Source of the DNA: SHZL01 sp963708905
Lineage (GTDB): Bacteria > Pseudomonadota > Gammaproteobacteria > Xanthomonadales > SZUA-36
DNA: 64,000 nucleotides
Assembly: GCA_963708905.1 (NCBI GenBank)
Contig: CAVPUV010000073.1
Span: 10,026-74,025, forward strand
Reading direction: 5' to 3'
Shown here: in pieces, positions 1-8,417 of the stretch
Layout: every line of letters starts with the position of its first letter
Position numbering within the stretch: position 1 is the first letter of the stretch
Position numbers and translations under genes: made by a program
Notes under the pieces: model-generated
Database searches by the model: none
What the model saw: the letters and a program-made list of their open reading frames with translations, nothing else
Told to the model about the DNA's origin: nothing

Positions 1-51
1 ATAAGGTGGTGCAGGCTTGCTCATCCCGCCATTGTAACGTGCTGCAGCGGC

Positions 52-882
52 TCAGTAATGGCCTTCCATGCGCATGCTGCGCAAACGGCTCTCCGCCAGC
101 CGGGCCAGCGTGGTATCCGGATAACTTTTCTGCACCTGGGTCAGGGCGGCAAGCGCACTGTCCCATTGTTTGAGTTCGTAATGGGTGTAACCCACCTTGA
201 GCAAGGCGTCGGGCACCTTGGGACTGTCAGGAAAACGATCCATCAAACGCTGAAAAGCAACCAGGGCAATATCATAGTTGCGCGTGACGTAATAGGACTC
301 ACCCAGCCAATATTGCGCATTGTCCCCATACTGGCTGTTGGGGTATTTATCGAGAAACGACTGAAACGCCTCAGCCGCATCCGCGTAGCGCAACTCCTTG
401 AGGGCCTGAAAGGCTTTGTCGTAGTCGGCTTTTTCATCGCCGGCGGCTGCCGCCACGGTCTGGCTTTCAACCTGCGGCGGAGCAATGGGAACCGTTTCGG
501 ATTGGGTTTCCATGGGCGCGCGAACTTCCGGCAGATCTTCCGCCGGCGGCGTGCTGGTGGCAGCCGGACCGGCAAGCGGCTGATCATTACCCGCGGGGCT
601 TGCCACGGGCTGGCTGTTGCGCTGATCGGAAATGCGCTGGTCCAGATCGAGATACTGGTCCCGCTGACGCTGCTTGAGGCTGCTCAGTTCGCGCTCCTGC
701 TCTTCCATGCGGCCGCGCAAGGTACGTACTTCGTCCTGCAGTTCCTGCACCTGTATGACCAGATTGGCGGTGACGTTCTGCTCGCCCGTCTGCGCCTGCG
801 CCACATTCAATGACGGAATAGAAACAATAATGGCCAGCACGAGGCTGGCCATTACGTTTTTATCCAATCTGCTGCGGATCAT
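52..882 (-). CDS. cpoB: Cell division coordinator CpoB (YbgF), Tol-Pal periplasmic TPR protein
   Basis: Periplasmic protein that links the Tol-Pal machine to peptidoglycan synthesis at the septum (family knowledge). The reading frame is open further upstream, but I start at MIRSRLDKN because it gives a normal Sec signal peptide ending in AQA and lies 2 bp after the pal stop. After the signal there is a coiled coil (about residues 35-85), a Pro/Ala-rich linker, and TPR-like repeats to the C-terminus (DYDKAFQALKELRYADAAEA onward), the usual YbgF order. It is the last gene of the tolQRAB-pal-cpoB block. Product 276 aa, a normal length. Confidence 0.93.
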   Translation of the reverse strand: MIRSRLDKNVMASLVLAIIVSIPSLNVAQAQTGEQNVTANLVIQVQELQDEVRTLRGRMEEQERELSSLKQRQRDQYLDLDQRISDQRNSQPVASPAGNDQPLAGPAATSTPPAEDLPEVRAPMETQSETVPIAPPQVESQTVAAAAGDEKADYDKAFQALKELRYADAAEAFQSFLDKYPNSQYGDNAQYWLGESYYVTRNYDIALVAFQRLMDRFPDSPKVPDALLKVGYTHYELKQWDSALAALTQVQKSYPDTTLARLAESRLRSMRMEGHY

Positions 883-884
883 GC

Positions 885-1415
885 TCAACGCGTGGTGTAC
901 ACGATCTCCACACGCCGGTTCTGCCACCAGCAATCTTCATCGCTGACACGACAGACCGGGCGCTCTTCGCCATAGCTGACGACCACCAGCTGGTCACCGC
1001 GTGCGCCCTGCGCCGACATCAGGCCCATGGCTGCGTTGCCGCGGCGTTCGCCAAGGCCGAGGTTGTATTCACGGCTGCCGCGCTCATCGGCATGGCCTTC
1101 AAGCGTTACGCGGCCAGTGGAATGCGCTGCAAGGTAGGCAGCATGCGCGGAAACGATGGCGCGGAATTCCGGTTTGACGGCGGACTTGTCGTAATCGAAG
1201 TAGATGACGCGCTTGGACAACAGGCTTTCCGGGTTGTCAAAGTTACGTGCATCAGTATAATCATGCGGGTCCGGCGCGGCCTCGGTTACCGCCTGAGCGG
1301 GGGCAGCATTTGCAGCTGACGGCGCCGGTTCGGCTGGTTTCGGTTTCGGCTGACAAGCTCCGATTGCCAGCGCAATCGAAAGTGCCATGACCAATCGCAA
1401 TACGGTATTCATCAT
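885..1415 (-). CDS. pal: Peptidoglycan-associated lipoprotein Pal
   Basis: Outer-membrane lipoprotein whose OmpA-like domain binds peptidoglycan and TolB. Seen: signal peptide with lipobox LAIGAC (Cys21 in the frame beginning MMNTVL), Pro/Ala-rich linker, then the OmpA-C domain starting at VIYFDYDKSAVKP, with the diaminopimelate-binding signature EGHADERGSREYN and the late motif NRRVEIVY. Length 176 aa matches the family. It lies between tolB and cpoB, so the Tol-Pal order is intact. Confidence 0.96.
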   Translation of the reverse strand: MMNTVLRLVMALSIALAIGACQPKPKPAEPAPSAANAAPAQAVTEAAPDPHDYTDARNFDNPESLLSKRVIYFDYDKSAVKPEFRAIVSAHAAYLAAHSTGRVTLEGHADERGSREYNLGLGERRGNAAMGLMSAQGARGDQLVVVSYGEERPVCRVSDEDCWWQNRRVEIVYTTR

Positions 1416-1483
1416 TTTCTCCTGGTTGTTGTTTCGTACGCCGTTTTCAGCGGCGTTGTTAATGAAAGTTAACTGTGTTTATT

Positions 1484-2773
1484 CTACCTGATAACAGGCG
1501 ACCATGCAGGTTCGCGAACATCTCCCTCGCTGAGGATCAGTCGCTGCCGGACGTTGCCGTCCGCCGAGACAGCCGATAACACGCCGCGCAAACCCTCGCG
1601 CGTCGCATAAAGAACCATACTGCCATTGGGTGCGAAACTGGGAGATTCATCCAGAACACCGGGAGTCAGAACGGTAAATCGCTGGGACTCGTTATCCCAC
1701 ACAGCAATACGATACTCGTTTCCACGCCCTTGCGCTACTGCTATTCGACGCCCGTCGGGGGCAATACTGGCGCGTGCATTGTAATCGCCGGAAAGCGTGA
1801 CCCGTTCAGCGTTTCCGCCGCCCGCGGGGACCTTGTAGATCTGCGGTTTGCCACCCCGGTCCGAAGTGAAGTAAATGACCGATCCATCCGGCGCCCAGGC
1901 CGCTTCAGTGTCGATGGCCCAGTGGTTGGTAAGCTGGGTTTCGTGGCCCGATGCCAGGTCGCGAACATAGATTTCCGGGTTGCCGGAGCGCGACAGGGTC
2001 AGCGCGAGTTTCCGTCCATCCGGCGAGAACGCGGGCGCGCCGTTGATGCCGGGCCCGCTGGAAATCAGTTCACGTGCACCGGTGGCAACGTCCTGCGTAT
2101 AAATGGCGGAATTGCCTTTTTCAAAGGATACATAGGCCAGTTTGCGGCCATCGGGCGACCAGGCAGGTGACAGCAGCGGCTCTGGCGAGCCCACAACGGA
2201 CTGGGGACCGAAACCATCTGCATCCGCCACCACCAATTCGTAGCGCTGCGCCTTGCCCGTGCCGGTCGAGGTGACGTAGGCGATGCGGGTTGAAAACGCC
2301 CCGGGTATTCCGGTGATCGCCTGGTAGACGGCATCCGCCACGCGATGTGCGCCAAACCTCAGATCGCCCTCTCCTACCGTGGTGACTTGTGACAACAGCT
2401 TGTCCTGGGTATGCACGTCGAATAACTGGTACACCAGTTCGTGACCACCATCCGCCGCGGTGCGGACCTTGCCGACCACAATGTAATCGACTTTAAGCAG
2501 CCGCCAGGTACCGAAGCGGATCGACTCCTCATCGGCGGGACGGTCAGCCATATCATCTTCTTCCATCGGGTCGAACAGGCCGGAACGGAACAGATCACCG
2601 GCAACGATTTCAGCCACACCGGTGATGGGAGGCGGGCTGGTTTCTTCCCATTTGAACGGAACGATGGCGATGGGCAGGGCACTGGCATTGCCGCTGATGA
2701 TTTCGATCTGCAGTTGCGCCTGCACCCAGGGAGCGGTCAGCAGCAAAAGCACCGTCAGAATAATTTTTTTCAC
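1484..2773 (-). CDS. tolB: Tol-Pal system beta-propeller protein TolB
   Basis: Periplasmic propeller that binds Pal and TolA. The frame is open to 2920, but I choose a GTG start at 2773: it lies 4 bp after the tolA stop, opens a clean signal peptide (VKKIILTVLLLLTAPWVQA) and gives 429 aa, close to E. coli TolB. The N-terminal domain (ISGNASALPIAIVPF) is followed by PD40/WD-like blades, recognisable as repeated AWSPDGRKLAYVS-type motifs (FSPDGRKLALT, WAPDGSVIYFTS, IAPDGRRIAV, FAPNGSMVLYAT). The preceding longer ORF is an artefact overlapping tolA. Confidence 0.95.
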   Translation of the reverse strand: MKKIILTVLLLLTAPWVQAQLQIEIISGNASALPIAIVPFKWEETSPPPITGVAEIVAGDLFRSGLFDPMEEDDMADRPADEESIRFGTWRLLKVDYIVVGKVRTAADGGHELVYQLFDVHTQDKLLSQVTTVGEGDLRFGAHRVADAVYQAITGIPGAFSTRIAYVTSTGTGKAQRYELVVADADGFGPQSVVGSPEPLLSPAWSPDGRKLAYVSFEKGNSAIYTQDVATGARELISSGPGINGAPAFSPDGRKLALTLSRSGNPEIYVRDLASGHETQLTNHWAIDTEAAWAPDGSVIYFTSDRGGKPQIYKVPAGGGNAERVTLSGDYNARASIAPDGRRIAVAQGRGNEYRIAVWDNESQRFTVLTPGVLDESPSFAPNGSMVLYATREGLRGVLSAVSADGNVRQRLILSEGDVREPAWSPVIR

Positions 2774-2777
2774 GTTT

Positions 2778-3710
2778 TCATTCACCGTCGTAGATAAAAA
2801 TAAAGTCGATTTCACGCTTGAATACGTCTTCAAAGCCACGATAGGGCAGTGCACCGGCCCGTTCCACCGCGGCGACAATGGATCGCCGAGTGACTTCGTC
2901 ACCATTGCAGTTGCCGGCAATGGCTGCCGAAATGACTTCCCCCCCCGGAATCTGCGCGATTTTCAGTGTACAGCGCAGACCGGCCTGCGCGGTAGGCGGC
3001 CGCAGCCAGTTCTGTGTCACCACGGTCTGAATTGCGCTGACGTATTCGTCACTCTTGGTCGCCTGCTGGCCGGCTTTGAACGCCTGTTCTGCAGCCGCTG
3101 CCTGCTTTTGCCGTTCCGCCTCTTCAGCCTTGCGGCGTTGCTCGGCGGCTTCGGTCTGCTTGCGCGCTTCCATTTGTTTGAGGCGCTCGGCTTCCAGTTG
3201 CCGTTTCTTTTCTGCCTCTTCTGCCTGCTTGCGGACCTGTTCCAGTTCACGTTGCTGCTGCTGGCGCTCTTCTTCCAGCTTGCGCTCGCGCTCCAGGCGC
3301 AGCGCGGCCAGACGATCCTGGGCTTCCTTCTTGCGTTGTTCTTCCAGGGTCTTCTGGCGCTGCACTTCCGCTTGCTGCCGGCGTTGTGCTTCCAGTTCTT
3401 TTTCGCGTTGCCGCTTCAGCTCCAGCTCTTTTTCGCGCTGACGTTGCTGTTCCAACTCCTGTGCGCGCCGTTCCTGAGCCTGCTGACGTTGTTCGGCCTC
3501 GGCCGCCGCCCGCTGCGCCTGTTCCCGCCGCTCGCGGATCGCACCCGTGTCGACGATCACTGCTTCAATGGTCATACCCACCGGCTGGGGCTGACGAAAG
3601 GGTTTCCAGTTGAACGTGCCCAACACCACCAACAGCACCATCAGGGCATGGACAGCCAGCGCCAGCACGAAGGCGCGCAGCAGGGGGAAAAACTCCTCGC
3701 GGGCGATCAT
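2778..3710 (-). CDS. tolA: Cell envelope integrity protein TolA
   Basis: Inner-membrane protein spanning the periplasm that carries proton-motive-force energy from TolQR to TolB/Pal. Seen: one N-terminal transmembrane helix (about residues 10-32) with the His of the SHLS-type motif kept in LAVHALMVLL; a very long Glu/Gln/Arg/Lys-rich helical domain (about 60-225); and the C-terminal TolA III domain with two Cys residues (LRCTLKI and GNCNGDE). 310 aa, slightly short in the helical rod. It abuts the tolR stop directly. Confidence 0.95.
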   Translation of the reverse strand: MIAREEFFPLLRAFVLALAVHALMVLLVVLGTFNWKPFRQPQPVGMTIEAVIVDTGAIRERREQAQRAAAEAEQRQQAQERRAQELEQQRQREKELELKRQREKELEAQRRQQAEVQRQKTLEEQRKKEAQDRLAALRLERERKLEEERQQQQRELEQVRKQAEEAEKKRQLEAERLKQMEARKQTEAAEQRRKAEEAERQKQAAAAEQAFKAGQQATKSDEYVSAIQTVVTQNWLRPPTAQAGLRCTLKIAQIPGGEVISAAIAGNCNGDEVTRRSIVAAVERAGALPYRGFEDVFKREIDFIFIYDGE

Positions 3711-4181
3711 TCAACCGTCCGCGCCAGGCTCCGCCCCGGGCTTGATGTCCAACGGGTCGCTCATCAAGCCGACTTTCAGCACGCCGGCTTTCTGCAGCAG
3801 CACCATGGCGTTATATACTTCGCCATAGCCCACACGCTCGTCACCCCCGACCAACACCTGTATTTCCGGGTTGCGGCGGACGATGGCGGAAACGGTAGTC
3901 ACCAGGGTTTCGGCATCGATCATGCCGCTGGTGGTGCCGGCCAGATCGCCGCCCGCATTCAGGTACAGGTCGCCATTTTGCATCACCGTCAACACCAACG
4001 GCTCCTGGTTCTGTTCCGTGTCCAGCGGCTCGGCATCCGCCTTCGGCAGTTCAACCTCGACACCCAGGTTCAGCAGCGGGGCCGTGATCATGAAAATCAC
4101 CAGCAGCACCAGCATGACGTTGATGTAAGGGACGACGTTGATCTCTGCCATCGGCCGGCGTCGTCCTTTCGCGGTTCCCAT
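3711..4181 (-). CDS. tolR: Biopolymer transport protein TolR, with Asn at the key membrane Asp position
   Basis: Partner of TolQ in the proton-driven motor. Seen: short basic N-terminus, one transmembrane helix, and a periplasmic ExbD/TolR domain ending near KVGLMSDP. 156 aa. The helix reads VPYINVMLVLLVIFM; the family almost always has VPYIDVML, where the Asp (Asp23 in E. coli) carries protons. Reading the minus strand gives codon AAC, so residue 21 is Asn. The rest of the domain looks normal. See findings. Confidence 0.94.
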   Translation of the reverse strand: MGTAKGRRRPMAEINVVPYINVMLVLLVIFMITAPLLNLGVEVELPKADAEPLDTEQNQEPLVLTVMQNGDLYLNAGGDLAGTTSGMIDAETLVTTVSAIVRRNPEIQVLVGGDERVGYGEVYNAMVLLQKAGVLKVGLMSDPLDIKPGAEPGADG

Positions 4182-4187
4182 GAATGG

Positions 4188-4874
4188 CTACTCCTGGCTC
4201 AGCGCGTGCGCCTGGCGTTGCAGGATGCTGGAAAACTCTTCCTTGAAGTTATCGTAACGCACCTCCAGCCGATCGACCTGATTGGAAAAGCGGTTGTAGG
4301 CAATGACCGCGGGAATGGCCGCGAACAGACCCATGGCCGTGGCCACCAGGGCTTCGGAAATACCCGGCGCCACCATCGCGATGGTGGCCTGGTTGACATT
4401 GGCCAGCTGGTGAAACGAGGTCATGATGCCCCAGACGGTGCCGAACAAACCCACATAAGGGCTGGTGGAACCCACGGTGGCGAGGAAATTGAGGTGGTGC
4501 TCCAGTTCCTCGGTCTCGCGCGTCAGCGCGATGCGCATGGCCCGCTGCGCGCCCTCCACCATGGCGCTGGGTGTCATGCGGGCCTGTTGGTGCATGCGCG
4601 TAAACTCGGCAAAACCAGAGTCGAAGATGCGCTCCATCCCGCTGGTGAGGCGGTGGCCGGAAGCAATGCTTTCATGCAGCTTGGTCAGATCGGTACCCGA
4701 CCAGAAACGCTCTTCAAAGGTATCAGCGGCTTTTTCGGCCTTGGCCAGTACCCCGCGTTTATTGAAGATAATCATCCACGACGCGATCGAAGCCATCAGC
4801 AGTATCGCCAGAACACCTTTTACCAGCCAACCCGCATCCAGGATCAGCTGCCAGACCTGTAAGTCATTTGTCAT
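4188..4874 (-). CDS. tolQ: Tol-Pal system protein TolQ
   Basis: Inner-membrane MotA/TolQ/ExbB family subunit of the Tol motor. 228 aa with three expected transmembrane helices: near the N-terminus (about 15-38) and a C-terminal pair containing the family blocks GLFGTVWGIMTSF and APGISEALVATAMGLFAAIPAVIAYN. Thr residues in those helices are present. The gene overlaps the ybgC stop by about 10 bp and precedes tolR by 6 bp, consistent with translational coupling in one operon. Confidence 0.96.
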   Translation of the reverse strand: MTNDLQVWQLILDAGWLVKGVLAILLMASIASWMIIFNKRGVLAKAEKAADTFEERFWSGTDLTKLHESIASGHRLTSGMERIFDSGFAEFTRMHQQARMTPSAMVEGAQRAMRIALTRETEELEHHLNFLATVGSTSPYVGLFGTVWGIMTSFHQLANVNQATIAMVAPGISEALVATAMGLFAAIPAVIAYNRFSNQVDRLEVRYDNFKEEFSSILQRQAHALSQE

Positions 4875-5289
4875 TGTTCAACTCCGCTTCCAACCAGGCC
4901 GGCATGCGCGCCGGTTTCAGACTATCAGCATACAGCAGGGCGGCGCTCAATTCCGCCGTGGCCACCAGTACTCCGTCCCTTTTGCGTATCATCTCTTGCC
5001 GGAACCCCTGACGCACACCTCTCTTCCAGCTCAGCTCCGCGCTGACCAGTAATTCATCATCCATTTTTGCCGCCTGCAGGAACCGCGCCTGGATATCGAG
5101 CACAATCCAGATCAGGTTGTGTTCCCGGCGCAGCGCCTCGTGTTGGATGCCCCTGGCGCGCAGCAACTCGGTGCGGGCGCGCTCAAAAAAATTCAGGTAG
5201 CGCGAGTGGTAAACCACGCCACCGGCATCAGTGTCCTCGTAGTAAACCCGTACCTGCCAGACAAAAGACTGTTGCTTTAGTTCACTCAT
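4864..5289 (-). CDS. ybgC: Tol-Pal-associated acyl-CoA thioesterase YbgC
   Basis: Hot-dog fold acyl-CoA thioesterase, first gene of the tol-pal operon in most gammaproteobacteria. The catalytic motif YYEDTDAGGVVYHSRYLNFF, with the active Asp, is seen near residue 15. I start at MSELKQQSF (5289); an upstream ATG (5307) would add six residues and cannot be ruled out. About 141 aa, normal for the family. Confidence 0.92.
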   Translation of the reverse strand: MSELKQQSFVWQVRVYYEDTDAGGVVYHSRYLNFFERARTELLRARGIQHEALRREHNLIWIVLDIQARFLQAAKMDDELLVSAELSWKRGVRQGFRQEMIRKRDGVLVATAELSAALLYADSLKPARMPAWLEAELNNDK

Positions 5290-5328
5290 GGAGATGGGAC
5301 CGCCCATTTTTCAGCCCGGATCGCACCA

Positions 5329-6369
5329 TCAATTTTCCGCGTCGAACAGGCCGCTGGCGGCCTGTGGAAGCTCCTTGAGGCCAAAATGGCGATAAGCCCT
5401 GGAGGTCGCGATCCGGCCCCGTGCCGTGCGCGCCAGGTAGCCTTGCTGGATCAGATAGGGTTCCAGCACATCTTCGACCGTTCCGCGTTCTTCCGACAGG
5501 GCCGCGGCGATGCTTTCCACCCCAACCGGCCCACCATCGAAGGTCTCGATGATCATCTTCAACAGGCGGCGGTCCATGACATCAAAGCCCAATTCATCGA
5601 CCTGCAGCATATCCATGGCGGCGGCGGCGATATCGCGGTTGATAAAACCATCTCCCTTCACTTCAGCAAAATCCCGCACCCGGCGTAACAGCCGATTGGC
5701 CACGCGAGGCGTGCCGCGCGAACGGCCCGCGATTTCAGTCGCACCCTCATTATCCATACCAATCTGCAAAATTCCGGCCGAACGGGTGACAATCCGGGAC
5801 AATTCCTCCGGACTATAAAACTCCAATCGCTCGACAATGCCAAACCGGTCGCGCAATGGCGAGGTCAGCAGGCCGGCACGGGTGGTGGCGCCCACCAGGG
5901 TGAAACGCGGCAATTCGAGCCGGATCGAACGCGCCGCCGGGCCCTCCCCGATCATGATGTCGAGCTGGAAATCTTCCAGCGCCGGGTACAGCACTTCCTC
6001 CACCACCGCGGAAAGACGATGAATCTCGTCGATGAACAGAACGTCGCCAGACTGCAAATTGGTCAGCAGGGCGGCGAGATCGCCTGCGCGCTCCAGCACC
6101 GGCCCCGAAGTCTGGCGCAGGTTGACGCCCATTTCGTTGGCAATGATGTGCGCCAGGGTGGTTTTTCCCAGGCCCGGCGGGCCGAAAATCAGCACGTGAT
6201 CCAGCGCTTGCCTGCGCCGCTTGGCCGCCTCAAGGAATATCCCCAGCTTTTCACGCATGGCCGGCTGGCCGATGTACTCGACCATGGTGCGGGGGCGCAG
6301 ACCGTAATCGGCCTGCACGTCTTCGGCTGTATCCAGCGGGTTTATGATGCGCTCTTCAATCATCGCCAT
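5329..6369 (-). CDS. ruvB: Holliday junction ATP-dependent helicase RuvB
   Basis: AAA+ motor that drives branch migration with RuvA. Walker A GPPGLGKTT, Walker B DVLFIDEIHRL, sensor 1 region LVGATTRAG, and arginine-finger region LRDRFGI are all seen. The C-terminal winged-helix part runs to residue 346, with IQQGYLARTARGR. It follows ruvA by 12 bp; the ruvC-ruvA-ruvB order is intact. Confidence 0.97.
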   Translation of the reverse strand: MAMIEERIINPLDTAEDVQADYGLRPRTMVEYIGQPAMREKLGIFLEAAKRRRQALDHVLIFGPPGLGKTTLAHIIANEMGVNLRQTSGPVLERAGDLAALLTNLQSGDVLFIDEIHRLSAVVEEVLYPALEDFQLDIMIGEGPAARSIRLELPRFTLVGATTRAGLLTSPLRDRFGIVERLEFYSPEELSRIVTRSAGILQIGMDNEGATEIAGRSRGTPRVANRLLRRVRDFAEVKGDGFINRDIAAAAMDMLQVDELGFDVMDRRLLKMIIETFDGGPVGVESIAAALSEERGTVEDVLEPYLIQQGYLARTARGRIATSRAYRHFGLKELPQAASGLFDAEN

Positions 6370-6381
6370 GAACCATACTCA

Positions 6382-6981
6382 TCACGAATTTATCGTGGAT
6401 TGCAAGGCGCGCCGGATGATTTCTTCAGCGCTCATGTCCGGTTTCGCCACGTTTCGCACCATGCGGCTGGCTTCCTGGGGTTTGTAGCCCAGGCTTGCCA
6501 GCGCATGAGTGGCCTCACTGGCAGCGCCCACAGGCCGTGTCCCTGCAGGGGCGAAGGCGCCGCCATCCTGCGCTACCAGCCCGTCGAGTTTGTCGCGCAA
6601 TTCAATGATGATCCGTTCGGCGGTTTTCTTGCCGATGCCGGGCAAACGCGTCAGCGCGGCAATATCGGCTGTGAGCACGTAACGCGCCAGTTCATCTCCG
6701 CTGGCACCGGATAAAATGGTCAATGCCAGCCTGGCACCGATACCGCTGATCTTCAACAGCTGGCGGAACATCCGCCGTTCAGACTCGCTGCTGAAGCCAT
6801 ACAGCGTGTGGGCATCCTCTTTTACCTGCAGATGCGTCAGCAGCACAACAGCTTGTCCGATTTCCGGCAAATCGTAGAACACCGAAAGAGGAGCTTCAAC
6901 CTCGTAAGCGACGCCAGCGACATCGATGACCAGCAGCGGCGGCTGCTTGGCGATCAGCGTTCCGGCGAGGCGGGCGATCAT
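6382..6981 (-). CDS. ruvA: Holliday junction branch migration protein RuvA
   Basis: Binds four-way junctions and loads RuvB. The frame is open to 7032, but the start MIARLAGTLIAKQPP at 6981 is chosen because its ATG overlaps the ruvC TGA (ATGA) and matches the family N-terminus. Domains: N-terminal OB fold, two helix-hairpin-helix motifs (LLKISGIGARLALTIL and LTRLPGIGKKTAERIIIEL), acidic/Ala linker, and the C-terminal RuvB-binding helix bundle (ALASLGYKPQEASRMV). 199 aa. Confidence 0.96.
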   Translation of the reverse strand: MIARLAGTLIAKQPPLLVIDVAGVAYEVEAPLSVFYDLPEIGQAVVLLTHLQVKEDAHTLYGFSSESERRMFRQLLKISGIGARLALTILSGASGDELARYVLTADIAALTRLPGIGKKTAERIIIELRDKLDGLVAQDGGAFAPAGTRPVGAASEATHALASLGYKPQEASRMVRNVAKPDMSAEEIIRRALQSTINS

Positions 6982-7487
6982 TTCTGTATTATCCGCATAC
7001 GGTCCGTGGTTTGCTGTGTGTGCTGGTGACATAGTGCCACAGCCAGTGCATCCGCGGCGTCCTCTGCGATGTCTTCCTTCATCTGCAACAACACGGCCAC
7101 CATATGTTTGACCTGCAGCTTATCCGCGCTGCCCCGCCCCACGATGGCCTGCTTGACGGAACGGGGTGAGTATTCGGATACCGGCAGTCCCTGAGCAATC
7201 GCCGCACAGATAGCAGCCCCCCTGGCCTGGCCCAGTTTAAGCGCTGAATTGGGGTTACGGCTGATGAACACCGATTCGACGGCGGCCTGCTGCGGCCGGT
7301 AATCGCGAATGATGTCCTGCAGATGGGCAAAAATGACGCCGAGACGCTGCGGGAATTCGCCGTCTCCGGTCTTGATCACGCCGTGCGTAATGCATACAGC
7401 GCGGTCGCCATGCACTTCAATGATGCCAAAGCCGGTGAAACGCGAGCCGGGATCAATGCCCAGGATACGCACGGGAACCTTTTTCAC
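6978..7487 (-). CDS. ruvC: Crossover junction endodeoxyribonuclease RuvC
   Basis: Resolves Holliday junctions. Starts with GTG, whose last two bases overlap the yebC stop (GTGA). Catalytic acidic residues are visible in ILGIDPGS, in VESVFISRNP (Glu), and in the C-terminal DAADALAVALCH block. 169 aa, normal length. The three ruv genes and yebC are translationally coupled. Confidence 0.96.
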   Translation of the reverse strand: MKKVPVRILGIDPGSRFTGFGIIEVHGDRAVCITHGVIKTGDGEFPQRLGVIFAHLQDIIRDYRPQQAAVESVFISRNPNSALKLGQARGAAICAAIAQGLPVSEYSPRSVKQAIVGRGSADKLQVKHMVAVLLQMKEDIAEDAADALAVALCHQHTQQTTDRMRIIQK

Positions 7488-8221
7488 TCATAAGCTTCAT
7501 CCGGGATGTCAGCATTGGAATAGACCGCCTGGGTATCGTCCAGCTCCTCCAGCATATCGAGAAAACCCAGGACTTTCCGCCCGGTATCGAGATCCAGCTC
7601 GACTTCAATGCTGGCGCGCATCGTGATCTCCGAGTTTTCCGGGGCCAAATCGGCCTGCTCCATGTGCTCCACCACCTGGGTATAGGTTTCTGGTGAGGTG
7701 ATCACTTCGATGGAGCCATCATCTGCTGCGATGACATCCGTGGCGCCTGCTTCCAGCGCCGCCTCCATGACGGCTTCTTCATTGGCGCCGGGAGCATAGT
7801 TCAGCACCCCGATATTGTCGAACAGGTAAGCCACTGAACCCTCGGTTCCCAGGTTGCCGCCATGCTTGGAGAAAGCGTGACGAACCTCTGCCACCGTGCG
7901 ATTGCGGTTGTCGGTCAGGGTTTGCACCATCACCGCCACGCCACCCTGGGCATAGCCTTCATAGCGTATTTCTTCGTAGTTGACGCCTTCCAGCTCACCC
8001 GCCGCTTTCTTGATGGCCCGTTCCATTGTGTCTTTCGGCATGTTGGCTGCATTGGCTTTATCAATCGCCAGCCGCAGACGGGGATTGCAGGCAGGATCGC
8101 TGCCGCCGTGACGGGCCGCGACGGCCAGTTCACGGTTGACGCGGGTAAAGATTTTTCCACGCTGAGCATCGACTGCTCTTTTGCGGTGTTGAATATTGGC
8201 CCATTTACTGTGTCCGGCCAT
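7484..8221 (-). CDS. yebC: YebC/TACO1-family translational regulator
   Basis: TACO1/YebC family; members have been described as DNA-binding regulators and as factors that relieve ribosome stalling. Family start MAGHSKWANIQHRK and conserved GGSDPACNPRLRLAIDKA, IRYEGYAQGGVAVMV and FSKHGGNLGTEGSVAYLF blocks are present. 245 aa. It precedes ruvC, the usual neighbourhood. A MITE sits 34 bp upstream of the start. Confidence 0.95.
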   Translation of the reverse strand: MAGHSKWANIQHRKRAVDAQRGKIFTRVNRELAVAARHGGSDPACNPRLRLAIDKANAANMPKDTMERAIKKAAGELEGVNYEEIRYEGYAQGGVAVMVQTLTDNRNRTVAEVRHAFSKHGGNLGTEGSVAYLFDNIGVLNYAPGANEEAVMEAALEAGATDVIAADDGSIEVITSPETYTQVVEHMEQADLAPENSEITMRASIEVELDLDTGRKVLGFLDMLEELDDTQAVYSNADIPDEAYE

Positions 8222-8254
8222 GTCAAAGCTTCCTTATATGCCTGTTTCAACCTA

Positions 8255-8405
8255 GGGAAGCTCTGAATAATTCATCCTTGAATTATCAGAGCACGCCAAA
8301 CAAAAAATGTGATTTTTGTTTGGCTCTCATTTTCAATGGCTTACAGCCATTGAAAATGTTGGCACATCCCTGTGCCAAGGAAACTCTGATTTAATCAGAG
8401 TTTCC
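8255..8405. mobile_element. MITE-like inverted-repeat element, GGAAGCTCTGAAT family (copy 1)
   Basis: About 151 bp with imperfect terminal inverted repeats: GGGAAGCTCTGAATAATTC on the left and TTAATCAGAGTTTCC on the right. No coding capacity. Inside are small hairpins, including TTTTCAATGG-CTTACAG-CCATTGAAAA and GGCACATCCCTGTGCC. Related copies lie at 45779-45862, a core-deleted copy at 38197-38225, and a half end near 49738. It fills the yebC upstream region. Confidence 0.75.
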
Positions 8406-8417
8406 TTTGGAATTTTA

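Noticed and set aside
2622..4862. 746-aa plus-strand open frame opposite tolA, tolR and tolQ
   Set aside because: It is the antisense of well-recognised tol genes; the length comes from the skewed composition of the tolA coiled-coil region.
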